Shown here: positions 13,010 to 25,180 of the stretch, piece by piece | Layout: the number at the start of each line of letters is the position of its first letter | How positions within the stretch are numbered: position 1 is the stretch's first letter | NCBI RefSeq assembly: GCF_027744825.2 | Contig: NC_071334.1 | Location: forward strand, 33,821,937-33,885,936 | Direction of reading: 5' to 3' | From: Synchiropus splendidus | Lineage: Eukaryota > Chordata > Actinopteri > Syngnathiformes > Callionymidae | DNA length: 64,000 bases | Notes under the pieces: model-generated | What the model was told of the DNA's origin: nothing | Seen by the model: only the letters and a program-made list of their open reading frames with translations | Database searches by the model: none | Position numbers and translations under genes: made by a program

Positions 13010-13400
13010 ATATTCTAAAAATTGGTTGAAACTGTGGAGTCCCACAAATCCAAGTTTGGACCCCATGTGAGACAGGAAATGGTCCCTGCAATACAGATGT
13101 CGCAAGACAGGAAATAGGTGGAACTCGCTGACCCCTTAACCTCTGAGTGACTCAAGGGAACTGTTGAGTCCCACACACCCTCGTCAGTCCCAAGGTCTTT
13201 GTAACTTTATAGTTATAGTTACACTACCCAAAACAGTGAAATTCAGGGAACTGCTGAATCCTACAGAGTCGAGCAAGAAACACTAAGTCATGTGGCTTGG
13301 ACTTCCTGAAGAAAGTTAAGTCAGACCCTTGCTGTTGATGAGTGTTCACAAACTGAGTTGATGAGTCCCACATATCTGAGTGTCAGTGTGTCAGTGTCGG
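13010..13400. repeat. Degenerate minisatellite-like tract
   Basis: The words GAGTCCCACA and GGGAACTGCTGAATCC, with variants such as AACTGTTGAGTCCCACA, recur irregularly over about 400 bp. Related wording is present near 2955 and across about 9040-9560. No fixed period could be set by eye. Confidence 0.35.
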
Positions 13401-14619
13401 AGTTGGTCAAACTCACCAAATCACCGTCCCACAAATCTGTGTGGGATCCTGACTCCCTAGCAAATCCTCCTACGCTGTTTTGTGTAGCGCCAGCTCTCTC
13501 CAACTTTCCAACTGGTTTAACTCCCGTGAATGCTAACAAAACTTAGTGTGGCGGCCCGACTCAGAGCGCCCCCTGGTGCCTCCCCGCCTCCACCACCAGC
13601 AACTAAATCTTAGTCAATCAGTTGACAAGTTTTGAATTAGCTTTAGCTAAGCAGTTAAAAACACTTGAGCCATCACAAGTCCTCGAGTCCAACGGCCTCG
13701 TCACTCTTTTCCTTGTTAAGCCGACAGACGCCGTGATGAACGAACCGGCCAATCAGCGGGGACTTGAAGAAACCTAATCAAACTCATTAAACCGCATCTT
13801 AATTGTGTGTCTGTTGATTTAACTTTGTTCCGAGCAACAAAGCGACGTGAATATTCATGTGATCAGGCGTGAGGTGAGCATGTGTGTTTGTGGATCTGAC
13901 ATTATGCAGATGACTCAGGGAGGAGCAGCTGCGACCACAGTCGCCGCCAAACAAGATGATTTGGGAGAAAACTTTGTTTTTTTTGCCACTCTATTCAAGA
14001 CATTACGGCGCAATTACGAGTCTAATGAGCGGGACGCTGCTCTCATTCTGAATTTCCTCATTTCAATCGTGTAATAATTTGTTTTTCTCGTGAGTTAATG
14101 TAGCTATTAGGCAAATGAAGCCGCGTGCAAGCGCCATATTGATTTGAGGAGACGGGCAAGGCATCCCTCTGCTTGATCCTCCATTTCACTTTGTCTCACT
14201 CGTGATGCTTCCACTGGTACTTCTCGCTCTTCTACTGCTCCTCACAACTTTTTTTTTTTAAGTTATCCCACAACTGCTAGTGAATGGATCAGCAGGAGGA
14301 ACTGGTTTATGTATTTAGTTGACACATGTCGCCCCGCCGCCACGTCAGGATCTGAGCTCTGGATTGTCAGAGGAGCCATAAAGCAGTTCAGTATTATCTC
14401 TGCAAACATCACAAACCCACTCGTCAAAGTCCTAATGCTCCCCGATACGCGCCGCTGACAACATTCCCGTCTCCACCCGTCCGCAGGGAGCAACCTGCTG
14501 CTAAAGTGAGCGCTCCGTTTCTTCTCCGATTGCTCCCGCGAGACGACGCGCGCGCGCGTACGTGTCCTCATTACCGAATTCGTCTCCACGGACATCATCA
14601 GTCGATTCCCTGTCGATGC

Positions 14620-15290
14620 TGCGGACCTGTTGTTGTTACTGTTAAACTTTGCACCAGCCATTAACCTGCGAGGAACTGTGTTCGCTAACGCTGGAGAGAA
14701 ACTTCAGCAACTCAATGTGCTCCTTCTACCTTCACAACTACTATTCTGTTATGTCTACTGCTGGTTTAGTTCCGTATGGAATTTAGTCCATTATAACAGC
14801 CACTACTGTCTAAATAGTAGTGCTGCTACTATTACCAGTCTATCAATATACATGTCACTACCTTCACGATTACTTCTTTTATTACTACAGCATGTGTACT
14901 TTTACTACAGGTAATTCTACATGTTGCCTTGTTGCTTCTTCTACTATTACCATAGCGTTTGTTTTTACATGTCAATACTACAAAAGTAACTCTCTTTTCT
15001 CCCGAACAACTCTTTATTGTTCCACAAACTCTGAGTTTAGTGTTACTGTTTATACTGCTTCAACTGTCATGACTACCTCCTCTACGTCTTGGACCTAAAT
15101 TTGGTTTGATGTGCTTTCCAGAGTAGTTCTTTAGATGTACTTTAATTGTACTTTTAAGTTGTCGTACAACGATTAGAATGAATAGATTTACTGCTTCTAC
15201 CTTGTCTGCTACCTCTCAAATCACTTTACTTCTACTGCTACAAATGCTTCTACTATAACTAAGTGCACTGCCTTTACTGCTACTGTAACT
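14620..15290. repeat. Degenerate ACT/TAC-rich low-complexity tract
   Basis: Words such as CTACTGCTAC, TTCTACTATTAC and CTACTGTAAC recur for more than 600 bp, giving Tyr/Leu/Thr-rich frames on the plus strand. It looks like an old trinucleotide array worn down by mutation. It is not coding as far as I can tell. Confidence 0.5.
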
Positions 15291-16771
15291 CGAGTCACAC
15301 ACTTATTTGTCTCAACTCGGATGAAGCTCACGAATGTGTGGCGCATAAGTGTGTCTTCATTGAAGTATTATTGCGGGTATTCACGTAGCCATGTGAGCTC
15401 GGACCACACTTGACTCATTTCAGTGGCGTCCTTTCTGGAAAAACAAAAACAATCCGGTTTGTTTTGGGCTTGACTTGTCTGTCACGTTGTGTATTTACAC
15501 TCAGTAAATTATTAAAGTCAAAAAAAGCATGGCAGGGTTGGTTTTTGGGAGTGCAGACAGGAAGCCGAGGCGGCTGTCGGATCCAGAAGACAGTTATGAT
15601 GAATGAACCCTCGGGGGGGTTTTAGGAAAACACATGCGGAGCAGTCATCGATGGTTTCCATGTGTGGCACTCTGACCGCCGACTCCAGCCGGAGCATTTA
15701 ACCGCATGTGAAGTATGTTCCTTTAAGACGCGATAAATAACTGCAATATGTCGCCACATGAAATACGCCTCACATTTATGTGTTTTCGAGCAGTTCAGAA
15801 GTTTTCTGAAGAGCATTGTTGATGGTAAAAATATACAAAATTTTCCTTATTTATGAGTGAAAATAGTAATGCTTTTTTTTAAGCTCATAAATATAATTTA
15901 ATGTGGAAATTTTATTTCATGTGATGTTGAACTGCTCGCCAGCATTTAACAACGTTCATGTTGAAAGGTTTACAAACCTGTTCAGAGTGAGTGGGAACGC
16001 TTATAACTTCTGTTATAATAATAATATAAATAATAATACATCTGTGGATCCACAGTCATCCCTAAGGCCTCAATTGCCCCCTTTATGAAGTTGTGGTACT
16101 TCAAATTGTATTTCTTTTTTGCTGTGTTTTTGAATATAAAAAAATTAGGAAGAGGAAAAGGACTTCACTCTCATTGTAAATCAATGCAAAATATATAACT
16201 AATGCTACTGACCACTACTATAAATCATAAAATAATAATATATGATAATTATATATTATCAAATTATAAAGATTAAATAAAACAAGATCCCACAGTTGGG
16301 CTAAAAATATGGATGGAAGCATTGCCAGAACGGTAGCAAAACGGTATCAAAATAAAACATTGGAGAAGAAAAAAAAGATTAACGACAGAAACAGCAGATT
16401 TGAAAACGTAAAGTGTGGAATGAACTCAAGAAAAACGTAGAAGTGGAAAGACAGGAACAGTTTGGTTTTATGATAAATTGAAATTGTCATCCGTGGTGTT
16501 TTGTTGTGTGATGATGGTTCGAGGAGACATTCAGGACGTGTCTGCAAAGGCTGTTGGGAAGTCTGATTTGCTTTTGCTTTGAGGGGAAAAGTTCATGTTG
16601 GAAGCAGACGGAGAATTTTAATCGACACACAAGTGTGATTACCAAACACAAATTCTGCTTTAAGTGCATTACAAGTTCAGCAACTGTGTTGCTAATGAAA
16701 CTACTCTTGGAATTCCACTACTTACGATCTCAAAACAACTAGGGGAATCTAACTGTATGTTCCATGCGCAG

Positions 16772-17061
16772 GTTCTTTCGGGGTGAGTACACAGTGGAGG
16801 TGGCCATCAACGACTACCTGGACATCTACTGTCCGCACTACGAGGGCTCGGAGTCGGCTGAGCGCATGGAGAACTACGTGCTGTTCATGGTCAATTACGA
16901 CGGCTACACCAGCTGCGACCGCAGGAAAGGCTTCAAGCGCTGGGAGTGCAACCGTCCGCTGAGCCCAAACGGACCGCTCAAGTTCTCTGAAAAGTTCCAG
17001 CTCTTTACCCCCTTCAGCCTGGGCTTCGAATTCAGGCCAGGACACGAATACTACTACATCT
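16772..17061 (+). CDS. efna2: efna2 exon: receptor-binding domain core
   Basis: The exon starts after CAG at 16769-16771 in phase with one leftover base, and ends before GTGAGT at 17062 with one leftover base (T). It encodes 96 whole codons of the ephrin fold, including the G-H loop region [10 protein letters not shown] that contacts Eph receptors. The open frame on the opposite strand at 16749-17099 is a shadow of this exon. Confidence 0.95.
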
Positions 17062-20000
17062 GTGAGTACCTGACGCCAGTATCTTCCCCTCAAAATCAAA
17101 GTAGATGATCGGATGATTCACACAACTGTTGTGCGGGTTCCGTTCTGAGGTTGAACACGCTGTCCATCCAAACAACAAAGATGGAAGTAATGAACGTGGA
17201 AGCCGATCCTTTATGTCGTTCAAATGTACTTATTATAAAACCTCAGTTCATGGGCAATGCTCGTCGCATCAAGTGTGCAGTGTAGCATAAAAACGAAAGC
17301 TGAGGCTATGAGAGCTGAGAACATATAGTCTCACCTGTGGTCCTCCTAAACAACTTCTTAGAGTGGCATGGTGATTGTTGTGGTGAACATGGATTGTTAA
17401 ACAATACAGTCACCCAGTGTATTTGTAGGTCGCCATGGCAACGGTAAAATTAATGTGAGGCTTTGAAAAGCACTGAACTGTAGTAGAAGCTGCGGCCATG
17501 GTGTGTATGTGTGTGCGGGTCAGTGCGTGCGTGTTTGTGTAAATTACAGCCGTTTTAACAGTAAACACTGTAATTTGCCTCAGATAGTTGCCCCGCCTCC
17601 TCACTTCAGGAGAAACAGTCCCGGGTTTTAAAGAGACAGCGTCACCCCGCGACCTCCTGCACCTGCTGCACACATACACACACACACTTACACACACCAT
17701 GGAACATGTGCACCACAGCGCGTTTCATTGATGGATGAGGTCTGCTGTTTGAACTCGTCCACATGAAGACCATTACTGCATCCAACCGTTCCTGTTCCAT
17801 TCACGTCAGAAATTTTCCAAATTTGATAGATAAAAGTCTGCACTGTGGAAGAGGGGGCCAGCAGTGAGACTGGAGGTCAGCACTAGCAAACTACTTTTTG
17901 ACAAAAAATGTGATGTAAACAAAGAGGATAAACAACAAAGGTGGAAGAAAAAATGAAACCATGAAAGGTTGACCATTTAAAAATAAATAGAACAAATTAA
18001 TAAAAGTGATTACAGTAAAGAATGAATTTTTTTTTCAATAAATAAAATAAAAAAAGAGGGCTTTAAACTCACGCAAAGGTTAAACATGATCAACAGAGAA
18101 GGAAGGAAGTGGGTTGACATTGAAGCCAGGACAGAATTAATTCTTTTCTTCAAATTAGATCAGGGTCACTAATGCAGGATGTTTTGTTAGATTTCTCAAA
18201 GCAGTTTCTTTATACTTTTGGCAGTAAACACTGAATGAAAAAAAAAAAAGGAGAAAAGTTGAATCAAGTGTTTCAACTTTTCTCCTTTATTTTAAGATGA
18301 CAATGTCGCTGCAGCACCTGAAGAAGAGCAGCTCGGAGTGTGTGCTAATGCTGCAATCCATTTACCTCAGAAGTTGGAAGTCTGAAGGGGGAATTACATT
18401 ACAGCTAAGTTCAGAACGTTCCAGTTGGCAAACAGTGTTGCAGGTGTAAACCAGGCTAGCGATAAACACTGTTACAGCACTGTCATTTTCATATATAGTA
18501 AACATACATACATCACCAGTTAACCAGTGCTAAGTCCTGTTTTGGGAGTTGGAGCGGGAATACACCCTAGACAGGTCGCCAGTCCATCGCAAGGCACACA
18601 CACCATTCACACATACGCACACACCGAGGGGCAATTTTAGCCTGTCCAATTAATGTTTTTGGACTATGGGAGGAAACCAGAGAATCCAAAGAAAACCCAT
18701 GAGCACACGGGAAGAACATCCAAACTCCATGCCGAAAGGCCGCCGGTCCAACACTATGTATTTGACCAATATAGAGAAATAGAAAAAAAAATGAAATCGA
18801 ATAGATGCAATATTACTGGAGCACTGCTCATTGTTTACATTCCCAGCAGCCATTTTGGATTCCGTGCTCAGGGTAGTGAGAATTATTCCGCCTCCCGACT
18901 AGGAAATCTGACGGCGAGTGATGTCATCTGAGGGCGGCGAGGACATCTGGAATGCAGCATTAGACTAGCATATGTACATGAAAGTACATTTGAAACACGA
19001 TCGAACATAAATTCTATGTAGATCAAGTGCGACTGAAAAACAATCATTGCTATCATGTCGCTGCTGGTAAAATAAATGCTAATGTAGCCATTGCTAAGAT
19101 GCATTTTCTTGGTAGCAACGGTAGCAAGCGCAGCAGGAAGAGAGGTGAACACCTGGTGGGTGGGGCTTCTCAATTATCCAGGTAACCGCAGGAGTGACCT
19201 GACATCTTTTTGATCAGTGAAGTAGCAGGAGCAGCTGCTGGTCCACATACACACAAGCACAAACCTTATCAGCCGAGGTCAGCGAACACCGATAGTGTGT
19301 GTGTGTGTGTCTGCCCAAAAGTGTGTGTGTAGCCAGGCGTAATTTGTCCTCCAACCTGGAAAACATTTCCTAAATTGTTGCTTATTTGCAGTGAAAGGCT
19401 TCTAGCAGAGACGAGCAGTTTATTTTAAATGACACTTAATGACTGTGTGCGCGCACGTGTGTGTAATCACGAGAGGAACCTGCCGCAGCCTCGGCGTGAC
19501 GCACATGTGAACGTGTTCACATGAGTCTGGGACCAGTTTTTGTTGACAGAGTGAACATAAAAGACACTAAAACGACAACTGATCTCTGCGTGACGGTGCG
19601 TCCAAGTGGCGTATCGTGAATCTGTAGAACCACTTTGACAGTTCTTCTTTCTCTCCTCCTGTCCTTTCTTTTTTCATGGTTAGACTTCCTTTCATCCTCA
19701 ATTCCTTTTGTCCTGTTTGCCTTTAGTTCATCCTTCTCTTCTATGCACCTTCCTCCCTTCCCTCCACTTCAGCACTCCAGTTTTCCTTCACGTTTTCTTT
19801 CCCCTCATTTCTTCCCTCTGTCCTGCCTCGACATCTTCTTCTCTGTCTTTAATTTTTCTTCACTGTCGTTTCATCTCCCTCACCTTCCTAAACCCCTTCC
19901 TTCACTTCTCTTTATTGCTTACCTCCATCCTTTTTCTTTCATCCTTACATCCTTCTTTCATGACTTTTTTGACTGACTCATGCTTTCTTGCTCTCTTCCA

Positions 20001-21427
20001 TTTTCTCTGTTCTATTTTGCTTCCTTGTCCCTTCTAATTTCCATTCTTTACAGTCAGTCCCTTTTTTCTTTCTTTTCACTCCCCCGTCTCTTTCTTCCTC
20101 ACTACTTTCTTCCCCCTTTCAGTCATCCCTCTTCACTTTAGACCCTTTTGTTGTTCCCATGACTGATACTTCTTATATCCATTCTCACTATGGTCTTTCA
20201 TCTACTTTCCACTTCTCTTGACCACTTCCTTTTTCTCACTTGTTTTGCTTCCTCCATCCTTCCTTTCCATCTCACTCATGTTTTTCCTCTTCTGTCTCAT
20301 CACTGTTCTCTTCCAACTAATGCTATTTCTCTTCACCTCCTTCATAGTTTCCTATAGACCTATTGACCTTTTTCCTCATATTCTGTCTTATCTCTACTTC
20401 TTTCCTCTTTTTATTTTGAGCTATTTCTATCCTTCATTTCTTTTACGAAGTATCATTTTATACTACATCTTTTTTATAGTGATGAATCTGCTCTAGTGTT
20501 TCCCTCATCTCCAAGGCTTTGACCCGATGGAAACACATTCGATGGTTTCCTGATTGATGAAGTCATTGACCTTTAACCCCCAGCTCACTCCTGCTCTTGT
20601 CCTCCGCAGCATCTCCACATCCCAACCTGGCGGGGAAACCTTGTCTGAAGCTGAAGGTCTATGTCAAGCCCACCAGTGAGTGTTGCTTCCCTGAAACGTA
20701 TTTATTTTAACAGCGCCTCCTACAGTCTATTCTGAAAGATACAGTTATTTTAAGTATTTTGGGAACGACTGAGGCCATTTTGCTATTACTCACCATTAGC
20801 ATCATCAAATCCTCTTATACTCAGCATGAACAACAAAATGGTGGTTAACTTATTGCCAGTCCGCCGCTAAGAAGTGTCAGTGCCCCCAGCTGTCACTGTG
20901 TCAGCAAGACGGGCGACCAGTATCCGCAGAGAAGCATCTCTCCGAGACGGGGAAGTAAAACCTCGAGGTTAATCCCGACATTTGAAGGTTTGACTCTCCT
21001 TTAGAGAGTCACGCTTTCCTCGCGTGTTTTGATGTGTAGGAAACGTACAACTTTTGTCGTAGTGAGGACAAGAAGTGGGATTGAACCTTCCAAGTTGTGC
21101 CCTCATGCTTGGATGCGACGGTGAAACAGTTATTGCGTCATGTTAGATAACATTTAAAAATGCGAATAGAGTTGCTAAATCATTGAAATTCACGGACAGG
21201 AATCCAGTCTTAGAACAGAGATCAATGATGCTATCAAAAGTGGGCGGAAGTATCGCTGCATTTAATTGATCACATCTGCTTGTCTCTGACCTTCAGACGA
21301 CTCGGTGTACGAGTCCCCGGAGCCGTTCCTGACCGAAGACTCCACAGGCGGGTGTGACGCCACGCTGCCGCACCTCTCCCTGCTGTCCGCCATGATCCTC
21401 GCCTTCCTCTTCCTCGCCTATTCATAG
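16772..21427 (+). CDS. efna2: Ephrin-A2-like GPI-anchored Eph receptor ligand (5' end missing)
   Basis: Ephrin-A ligands are membrane-tethered proteins that bind EphA receptors on neighbouring cells and signal in both directions, mainly by repulsion in axon guidance and boundary formation. Three exons join in frame: 16772-17061, 20610-20675 and 21297-21427. The first encodes most of the receptor-binding domain, with [33 protein letters not shown] and the hallmark [18 protein letters not shown]. Four conserved cysteines are present (YCPHY, TSCD, WECN, KPCLKL). The last exon ends in a hydrophobic tail after TGGCDA, as expected for a GPI signal. The residues YTVEV, AERME, GHEYYYIS and the PTN..YE.PEPF spacer favour ephrin-A2 over A3 or A5. 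The exon for the signal peptide and domain start is not in the window, or was not found, so the gene is partial here. Residues seen: about 162. Confidence 0.93.
18247..18288. repeat. Perfect 17 bp inverted repeat, 8-base loop
   Basis: AAAGGAGAAAAGTTGAA (18247-18263) is the exact reverse complement of 18272-18288, with loop TCAAGTGT. An A run precedes it and a T-rich stretch follows. In RNA it would form a stable stem-loop. Confidence 0.85.
18541..18745 (+). repeat. Teleost interspersed repeat copy
   Basis: The successive phrases 'caccctagacaggtcgccag', 'tttttggactatgggaggaa', 'gaaaacccatgagcacacgg' and 'catccaaactccatgccgaa' match, with decay, a repeat seen very often in fish genomes. The same repeat family is seen at about 29030-29355 and 32020-32090. 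I do not assign the class. Confidence 0.65.
19630..20490. repeat. Long pyrimidine-rich tract
   Basis: About 860 bp in which the plus strand is dominated by T and C (tcctt, ctttc, tcttc words). It produces several overlapping Phe/Leu/Ser-rich open frames that are not genes. It ends about 120 bp before the next efna2 exon. Confidence 0.75.
20610..20675 (+). CDS. efna2: efna2 exon: end of ephrin domain and spacer
   Basis: This 66 bp exon lies between CTCCGCAG and GTGAGTG. Joined to the previous exon it restores a Ser codon, then reads [20 protein letters not shown]. It carries the last conserved cysteine and beta strand of the ephrin fold. The small size is typical of this exon in ephrin-A genes. 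Confidence 0.92.
20676..21296 (+). other. efna2 intron before terminal exon
   Basis: GT-AG intron of 621 bp with acceptor ACCTTCAG. No feature was noticed inside it. Confidence 0.85.
21297..21427 (+). CDS. efna2: efna2 terminal coding exon: stalk and GPI signal
   Basis: The first two bases complete an Asn codon, giving N-D-S, a possible N-glycosylation site. The exon then encodes an acidic stalk, a small-residue stretch TGGCDA suitable as GPI attachment site, and a hydrophobic tail of about 19 residues ending in stop TAG at 21425-21427. Confidence 0.92.
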
Positions 21428-22825
21428 CATCTCTTTTTGCACCTCCCTCTGATGACCAACTAGAGGCAGGAAGGCAACACTGTCACATTTCCCCCGGCTG
21501 ACCTTTGACCTCTCACCTGCTGCTCAGCCAATCAGAGCAGGGTTTGGGGTCACAGGAGGGCGGAGCCTGGAACTGAAGACTCAACACCGACTGTCGTGAC
21601 TCACGATGGAAATCTAGATTGTACCGAGACTGAACCTTTGCTGTTAATCCTGCGCCAAAAGCTCTTTTCAGAACCATGGAGCGCTTTCACTTCAATCAAA
21701 TTGACTCCCACATTTCTCACAGGATCATGATGTTAGCAATGTGGAAAGAGCGCTAGCCGCCGGTCAGTCTCTAATTTACTAGACAGCGTCTCAAGTTTCG
21801 TCTCATATTTATAAATTATTGGATTGTTTGTGCTTGAATTTATGTTTTTGGACCTTAAATACCCAGAATTTACGCTTCATCTGAATCAATGTACCTCACA
21901 GTTCATCATATCCACACACAGATATCAGCTGTGAGTCACACACCAGCTGCGTTTATTTTGTAAGTCCTCTGATCTGTGTGCAGAAGAGTCACGATTCTTT
22001 CTACAGTACCTTTCGTCACTCTTTCTATCTCACTCACCTGTTTTCAAACACACAACTTGTCACACTTCAGTTTGCTCAAAGGCTCCTAGGTGCAGCCCAA
22101 AAGTGGATGAAATGATTCTAAATATATGTGATATTGATAAGCGAGGCGGGATTAAGTCTTTGCTTCAAGCGCAAACTGGAGTCATGACTCAAATCCAGAC
22201 AGTCAAGTTCAACGACCAGTCCAGTTCTAGTTTGAAGTGAGTTAGATGGCCATATATTGATCCACGTTGTAATTTGCAGATCATTTCTTTCCATTTAAAT
22301 ATCAAAACTCCATTTTTTTGGCTGGTTCACACTTGATGCTCACGCTAGTTTAAGAATATTTCTCAATTTAAAAAAAGAGAAGAAATCCATTTTTATTTAG
22401 CTAAATTGTTAATTTTAAATCACCTTTTCTGTCCAAGTCACAACATACTCAACATGTCTGAACACCTCTTCACACTGAATATGAATCCTTGAGTCATCTG
22501 AAAGGAGCTTTTAGACGCTGAAAACATTCAGCAGTACAATAGTAAATGAATGTTTTGGCAGCTTGTTTGACATGGAACACGACAGTGGCTGGATCTCCAT
22601 GCTTCTCTTTCTGCATCTCGTGGTCTGATTCAAACATCTTCCGTCTGGTGAAGCACCAGCAGCTTTAACATCCAAACTGTCCTGACTTTTGCCTGACGGT
22701 CACAGATGCGAGACGGCGTCTTCTCTCCAACAGACATCTACGTTCGTGTGCCGACTCAGTTCTCACAAAACCAACTCAAATGGACACAAACAAAAGCAAT
22801 GCTACCAGCATTAGCATTTTGACCA

Positions 22826-22905
22826 CGCATGTCAAACTTATGGCCCGGGGGCCAGCCCAGGCCCGCCATGTCGTTTTTGGCAGCTCATGAGAGAGAAATA
22901 AGATG
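22826..22905. repeat. hAT-like repeat fragment
   Basis: The phrase CATGTCAAACTTATGGCCCG, then GGGGCCAGCCCAGGCCCGCC, resembles a widespread vertebrate hAT-derived repeat ('gtgtcaaactcatggcccgggggccaaatc..'). Only about 80 bp is recognisable. Confidence 0.5.
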
Positions 22906-23194
22906 GCGGCGTTCAAGCCATGAAAGATGGCTGTATGTCTGTACTTCAACAACCTAAGTGTTTAATGTGTTATTAGTCGGTGATTGTCTTTTATGAATTT
23001 TGACACCAAGCATAGACTCGTCTGACTAGAGCATCCTGTTCAGACCCGGGCCGTTCAGTGAGTGTCAGTTTTACATGGTTCAGAACTGAGACTCATTTTG
23101 AGACTCTCCAGCTCAGTGAGTTTTGCTGAAAGTTTTTATACAATAGTTATTTGTTTCCTTTCTCTCAGAATTGGCTTTAAAACAATTCCTTCAT

Positions 23195-23545
23195 CTTTTT
23201 CCATCTATCCATTTTCACCCGCTTATCCGTCGCTGGTTCAGTTTCAACTGTTGAAGCTGCACCCAAACCTCCTCATCTGGCTCCTTGCAACAAGGGGAAA
23301 CACCGGCTGTACTCTGAGTGTCGCCAGTATGACAGAACTCCACAACCTCTCTCCAAGGGAAGGTGAAGGTCAGGATGAAGATTGACCGGTAAACTGAGAA
23401 CTTTGCCTTTTGGCTCAGCTCTCTTTTAAACACAGCAGTGTGGTAGAGCGACTGCAATACCGCCCCTACTGAACGGTTTTGCCCGCCATTCTCCAACTCC
23501 TCAACCCCGAGATACATTAGCTTCTCTATTTCACGAACCAAGGTC
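23195..23545. repeat. Decayed interspersed repeat
   Basis: It starts with 'ccatctatccattttcaccc' and 'gcttatccgtcgctggttca', a wording common to a fish repeat, and still shows 'cctcaaccccgagatac' near 23500. A related piece with 'ggtgttcccaggtcaaccaa' appears at about 60615-60640. Class not assigned. Confidence 0.4.
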
Positions 23546-25180
23546 TCCATAAAAACATTATTTTTATTTAGTTTATATAGTTACCATGTTCATCTGCAAC
23601 TCGCCATATTTTTTTCTGATGTTACAGTCATGCCAACCAATTTTTCTGATGCATTTCTATGATTATTGACTAAAACTTTATTTTTTTTATCACCAAGTCA
23701 CATGAAGTTCCTCTTCTCATGAATCATTTAATAACTCTCTCAAAACTCCTCAGTGTAGGTCTCAAAGTCATTGCTGAAGGTGTCAAATATTCCGTACGGG
23801 TGCCCTCGGGGTGGTCACCCCTTATGTGTGGCACAATTCTCTGGCCGAGCTGATGTGACTGATTTGCAGTAGTTCTCTTGAGTCTTGAAGTTCGTGGTAA
23901 TTATGTGATAATAAAAGTCCTGGACGGTATAGAAAGGTTGCACCAAAAAAAACCAAATCGCATAACCTTGATGTCAAGTAGAAGGGGCTCACAGGCGCCA
24001 GTTCGGACTACCAGTTCTAACCCTAAACCTGGACCAAGAAAATGGGTGGCAGTAAGAAGTGAACAACTCAACCAGGAGAATAACAAACTTGACCAACCCA
24101 TGAAGTACAGCTAAAAAAGTCTCGACAAGAACCCCGTGACGACCTCTTACTCCAGCATTTAAAGGTTTCACCGATTCAGCCGCGTGACGTCTCGTCTCTG
24201 CGACCGTCCTTCTGCTGCAGCTAACTTTCAGCCTTTTATTTCTGTAATTCTGCCAAAGACTTTTGTACTCTGAGGGGTGGGCCAATCACACAGCAGCCAG
24301 GGGGCGTCGTCTCCCTCTCGCTCTTTTTTCTGCTACGCAGGGGCGGGGTCATCCGCCGGAGGAGAACGTTGGTGTCGTTTTTGTCATACAACTAAAAAAA
24401 CGAATGTTTAGTGCAAAATAATCAACAATTGCCTTTTTCTCACTGGTGCTGAACTTTTAGTGTTTTTCTTTTCGACGAGAACAGCGACGTCATGTGGCGG
24501 GAGTGAGTCCTACAACATTTTTTTAAAACGTCATCTCTCTCATCATCATCATCATCATCTGTGCTTATTGAGAAGAGATTATGGACATGCTGAGGCATGC
24601 TGGGAAATGCAGTATATAATCACGGACGCACTGTGACGGAGAATCGACCAACTCACACGTGTGTGTCAACGTGTGTGTGTGTGTGGGGCCATCGTGATGT
24701 GGGGAACTCTTCATATGTGATATGAATCAAGCGCTAAGAAAGTCGACTTGTTGGTGAACTTTTTCGTTTACTGCTTGCACACAATGCATTCTGGTCCGTG
24801 TAGTCTCGTGTGGTCTGTTGCTGAGTAACAGTCAGGTGGGCTCGTCATACTTCCTCTCGTCGACCGTGTGTGTGGATGTTTGTGTCGCGTCAGGAATGGG
24901 TTTGTAAACCCCGACATCCTTGATCCTGTCGAAGATTAGAAGAACAATGTTTTGTATATTTTCTTATTGGATGCTTAGAAAGTTAAAGGATGCTTTCTTT
25001 CGGATTGGCTAAAGAGCTAAAAAATATGGGGTCAAGGGTCGCCAGACCTGTTCAGGACTTCCTGCGCTGCATGAACTGGAGAGCTTACATTTACTGACAT
25101 ACTTTCAAGTTTGATGAGAAAATGTTACAAAGTGTACGGATCTGTGTTTGATAAACTTCACCACCAATAAAAGGAATAAA

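Larger units (their letters stand above)
1..16771. other. Non-coding stretch, probably intron 1 and flank of efna2
   Basis: No exon could be supported on either strand. The open frames here are short, lack recognisable domains, and often overlap simple repeats. Because the first efna2 exon seen at 16772 starts in mid-codon after a clean acceptor, at least the right part of this stretch should be its first intron. The stretch alternates AT-rich blocks (about 1600-1800, 3480-4030, 6900-7500, 12600-13000) with GC-richer blocks (about 1020-1345, 3050-3420, 12040-12560, 13690-13870). Individual repeats are listed separately. Confidence 0.5.
17062..20609 (+). other. efna2 intron between domain exon and spacer exon
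   Basis: This GT-AG intron is 3548 bp long, with donor GTGAGTACC and acceptor CTCCGCAG. It contains CA/GT runs, a perfect 17 bp hairpin (18247-18288), an interspersed repeat (about 18541-18745) and a long pyrimidine-rich tract (19630-20490). No other gene was seen in it. Confidence 0.85.
21428..25180 (+). other. Probable efna2 3' UTR and flank
   Basis: No coding exon was seen. By eye, the first canonical AATAAA on the plus strand after the stop is at 23910-23915, and a close pair lies at 25166-25171 and 25175-25180. Which one ends the transcript cannot be decided from sequence. The stretch contains two old repeats (22826-22905 and about 23195-23545). Confidence 0.4.

Noticed and set aside
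19635..20496. Chain of Phe/Leu/Ser-rich frames that looks like a multi-pass membrane protein
   Set aside because: Same cause: a pyrimidine tract cannot form TAA, TGA or TAG easily. No conserved motif.
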